The notes below the pieces were generated by a model, which saw nothing but the letters and a program-made list of their open reading frames with translations, was not told where the DNA came from and did not search any database. The translations under genes and the position numbers were made by a program. Source: Dechloromonas sp. (lineage in GTDB: Bacteria > Pseudomonadota > Gammaproteobacteria > Burkholderiales > Rhodocyclaceae). Taken from it: a stretch of 6,872 bases of DNA. The stretch is from NCBI GenBank assembly GCA_013693915.1, contig CP059264.1, positions 649,362 through 656,233 of the forward strand, read 5' to 3'. Positions 6,184 through 6,872 of this stretch are shown here, in pieces (position 1 is the first letter of the stretch; each line of letters opens with the position of its first letter).

Positions 6184-6872
6184 TCACGCGCCGGCGCGGG
6201 CCGCTTCGCCGCCTTCGATTTCGGCGATGATGCGATAGGCGGCAACCTGGTCGCCCATCGCGGCGTTCAACGCTTTGACGCGTCCGGCGAGCGGCGCCGC
6301 GTGGACATGTTCCATCTTCATCGCGTCCAGTGTCATGACCGGCTGCCCCGCCTTGACCTCGTCGCCGACCGCGACATGGACGGCAACGACGCGACCGTTC
6401 ATCGAGGCGCGGACCCTGCCGTCGCCGGCGGTGTCGCCCTGAACCGACCGGGTGACGTGGGTCCGATCCTGGATGCGCCAGGCATTGCCGCGATACTGCA
6501 GCAGCAGTTCGCCGTCGGCGCGGATGAACGCCGCGGTCTCGAGCAGGCCGTCGCACGCGAAACGGACCCGGTTGACGTTGAGGTCGACGAGGCGGAGCGC
6601 GAAGGCCCGTTCGCCGATTTCGATCGAGTAGCGGCTGTCGCCGAGATTGAGCAGGCTGGCGAGACATTCGCCGGCGTCGCTGTCGAAGCGGAAGGCGATC
6701 GGCAGGCGGTGGGCGATGCTCGAAGTGCCGCGACCCGGCGCGAAGTTGCCGGCCGTCGCATAGAGCAGGGCGGCGCCGAGCGCATGGGCGCGGCTGTCGA
6801 CTTCGTTGTCGCCTTGCAGGAGTTCGGCGCCATGCTTTTCGATGAACGCGGTCGACGCCTCGCCGGCGGCAA
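6184..6872 (-). CDS. Biotin-dependent acyl-CoA carboxylase alpha subunit, C-terminal part (5' end outside window)
   Basis: The frame is open from the right edge to a TGA at 6184, giving 228 visible residues. The first visible stretch contains STAFIEKHG, typical of the end of the biotin carboxylase domain in methylcrotonyl-, geranyl- and propionyl-type alpha subunits. A middle BT-like domain of beta strands follows (ALRLVDLNVNRVRF and the region to about 6480). The last ~75 residues are the biotin carboxyl carrier domain: MNGRVVAVHVAVGDEVKAG, then DAMKMEH with the biotinylated Lys at codon 6318-6316. The enzyme carboxylates an acyl-CoA using ATP and bicarbonate, with a separate beta (carboxyltransferase) subunit expected upstream of this gene, beyond the window. 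The neighbouring atuA suggests geranyl-CoA carboxylase (AtuF), but methylcrotonyl-CoA carboxylase (LiuD) cannot be excluded from this part alone, so no symbol is given. An internal ATG at 6402 is not a separate start. Confidence 0.93.
   Translation of the reverse strand, partial: AAGEASTAFIEKHGAELLQGDNEVDSRAHALGAALLYATAGNFAPGRGTSSIAHRLPIAFRFDSDAGECLASLLNLGDSRYSIEIGERAFALRLVDLNVNRVRFACDGLLETAAFIRADGELLLQYRGNAWRIQDRTHVTRSVQGDTAGDGRVRASMNGRVVAVHVAVGDEVKAGQPVMTLDAMKMEHVHAAPLAGRVKALNAAMGDQVAAYRIIAEIEGGEAARAGA

Noticed and set aside
4892..6238. Long + strand open frame (448 codons) antisense to atuA and the carboxylase end
   Set aside because: Low-complexity Asp/Arg/Val/Ala composition with no recognisable motif, fully opposite to the well-supported AtuA coding sequence.
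6080..6667. Apparent N-terminal extension of atuA back to 6667 on the minus strand
   Set aside because: It runs in a different frame through the carboxylase BCCP coding region and yields an Arg-rich nonsense sequence. The family's N-terminal motif begins right after the ATG at 6079.
1..6872. CRISPR array, tRNA, rRNA or insertion sequence
   Set aside because: I saw no regularly spaced repeats, tRNA-like or rRNA-like segments, and no transposase motif on either strand.

Overview
The window is high-GC bacterial chromosome or large-contig DNA. Its gene families and operon style suggest a proteobacterium, plausibly a betaproteobacterium of the Rhodocyclales/Accumulibacter type. That placement rests on general impression only, because no rRNA or other phylogenetic marker is present. 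Five substantial protein genes and one tiny ORF fill almost the whole window, in two convergent blocks.

Left block, + strand, 1-2078: the 3' part of a subtilisin-family (S8) serine protease gene enters from the left edge. It is followed 44 bases later by a complete gene for a ComEC-type metallo-beta-lactamase-fold hydrolase with its own strong ribosome binding site. The two look like one operon. Their GC content is visibly lower than that of the right block (about 55% in a hand-counted stretch of the MBL gene, against about 75% in a stretch of atuA). A protease/MBL pair with foreign-looking composition is what one would expect of an accessory or conflict-type module, but the rest of the module lies off the left edge.

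Junction, 2079-2246: a non-coding convergent gap with a strong bulged hairpin at 2176-2211, probably the shared transcription end.

Right block, - strand, 6872 down to 2247. In transcription order it holds the C-terminal part of a biotin-dependent acyl-CoA carboxylase alpha subunit (BCCP domain with DAMKMEH), a 22-codon ORF with a strong Shine-Dalgarno, and an AtuA-family protein (acyclic terpene utilization). After these come a stand-alone trypsin-like serine protease and, after a 189-base gap, a protein with carbonic-anhydrase metal-site motifs resembling the carboxysomal (CsoSCA) type. The carboxylase and AtuA belong together in acyclic-isoprenoid or branched-chain acyl-CoA catabolism, where carboxylation of a 3-methyl-enoyl-CoA is the key step. 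Start/stop overlaps (ATGA at 6076-6079 and an alternative GTGA at 4256-4259) suggest translational coupling from the tiny ORF through atuA to the protease. The carbonic-anhydrase-like gene has its own ribosome binding site. It could supply or recycle bicarbonate for the carboxylase, but that link is inference.

The observations most worth following are the S8/MBL pair, the CsoSCA-like protein with no carboxysome genes in view, and the coupled 22-codon ORF in front of atuA.
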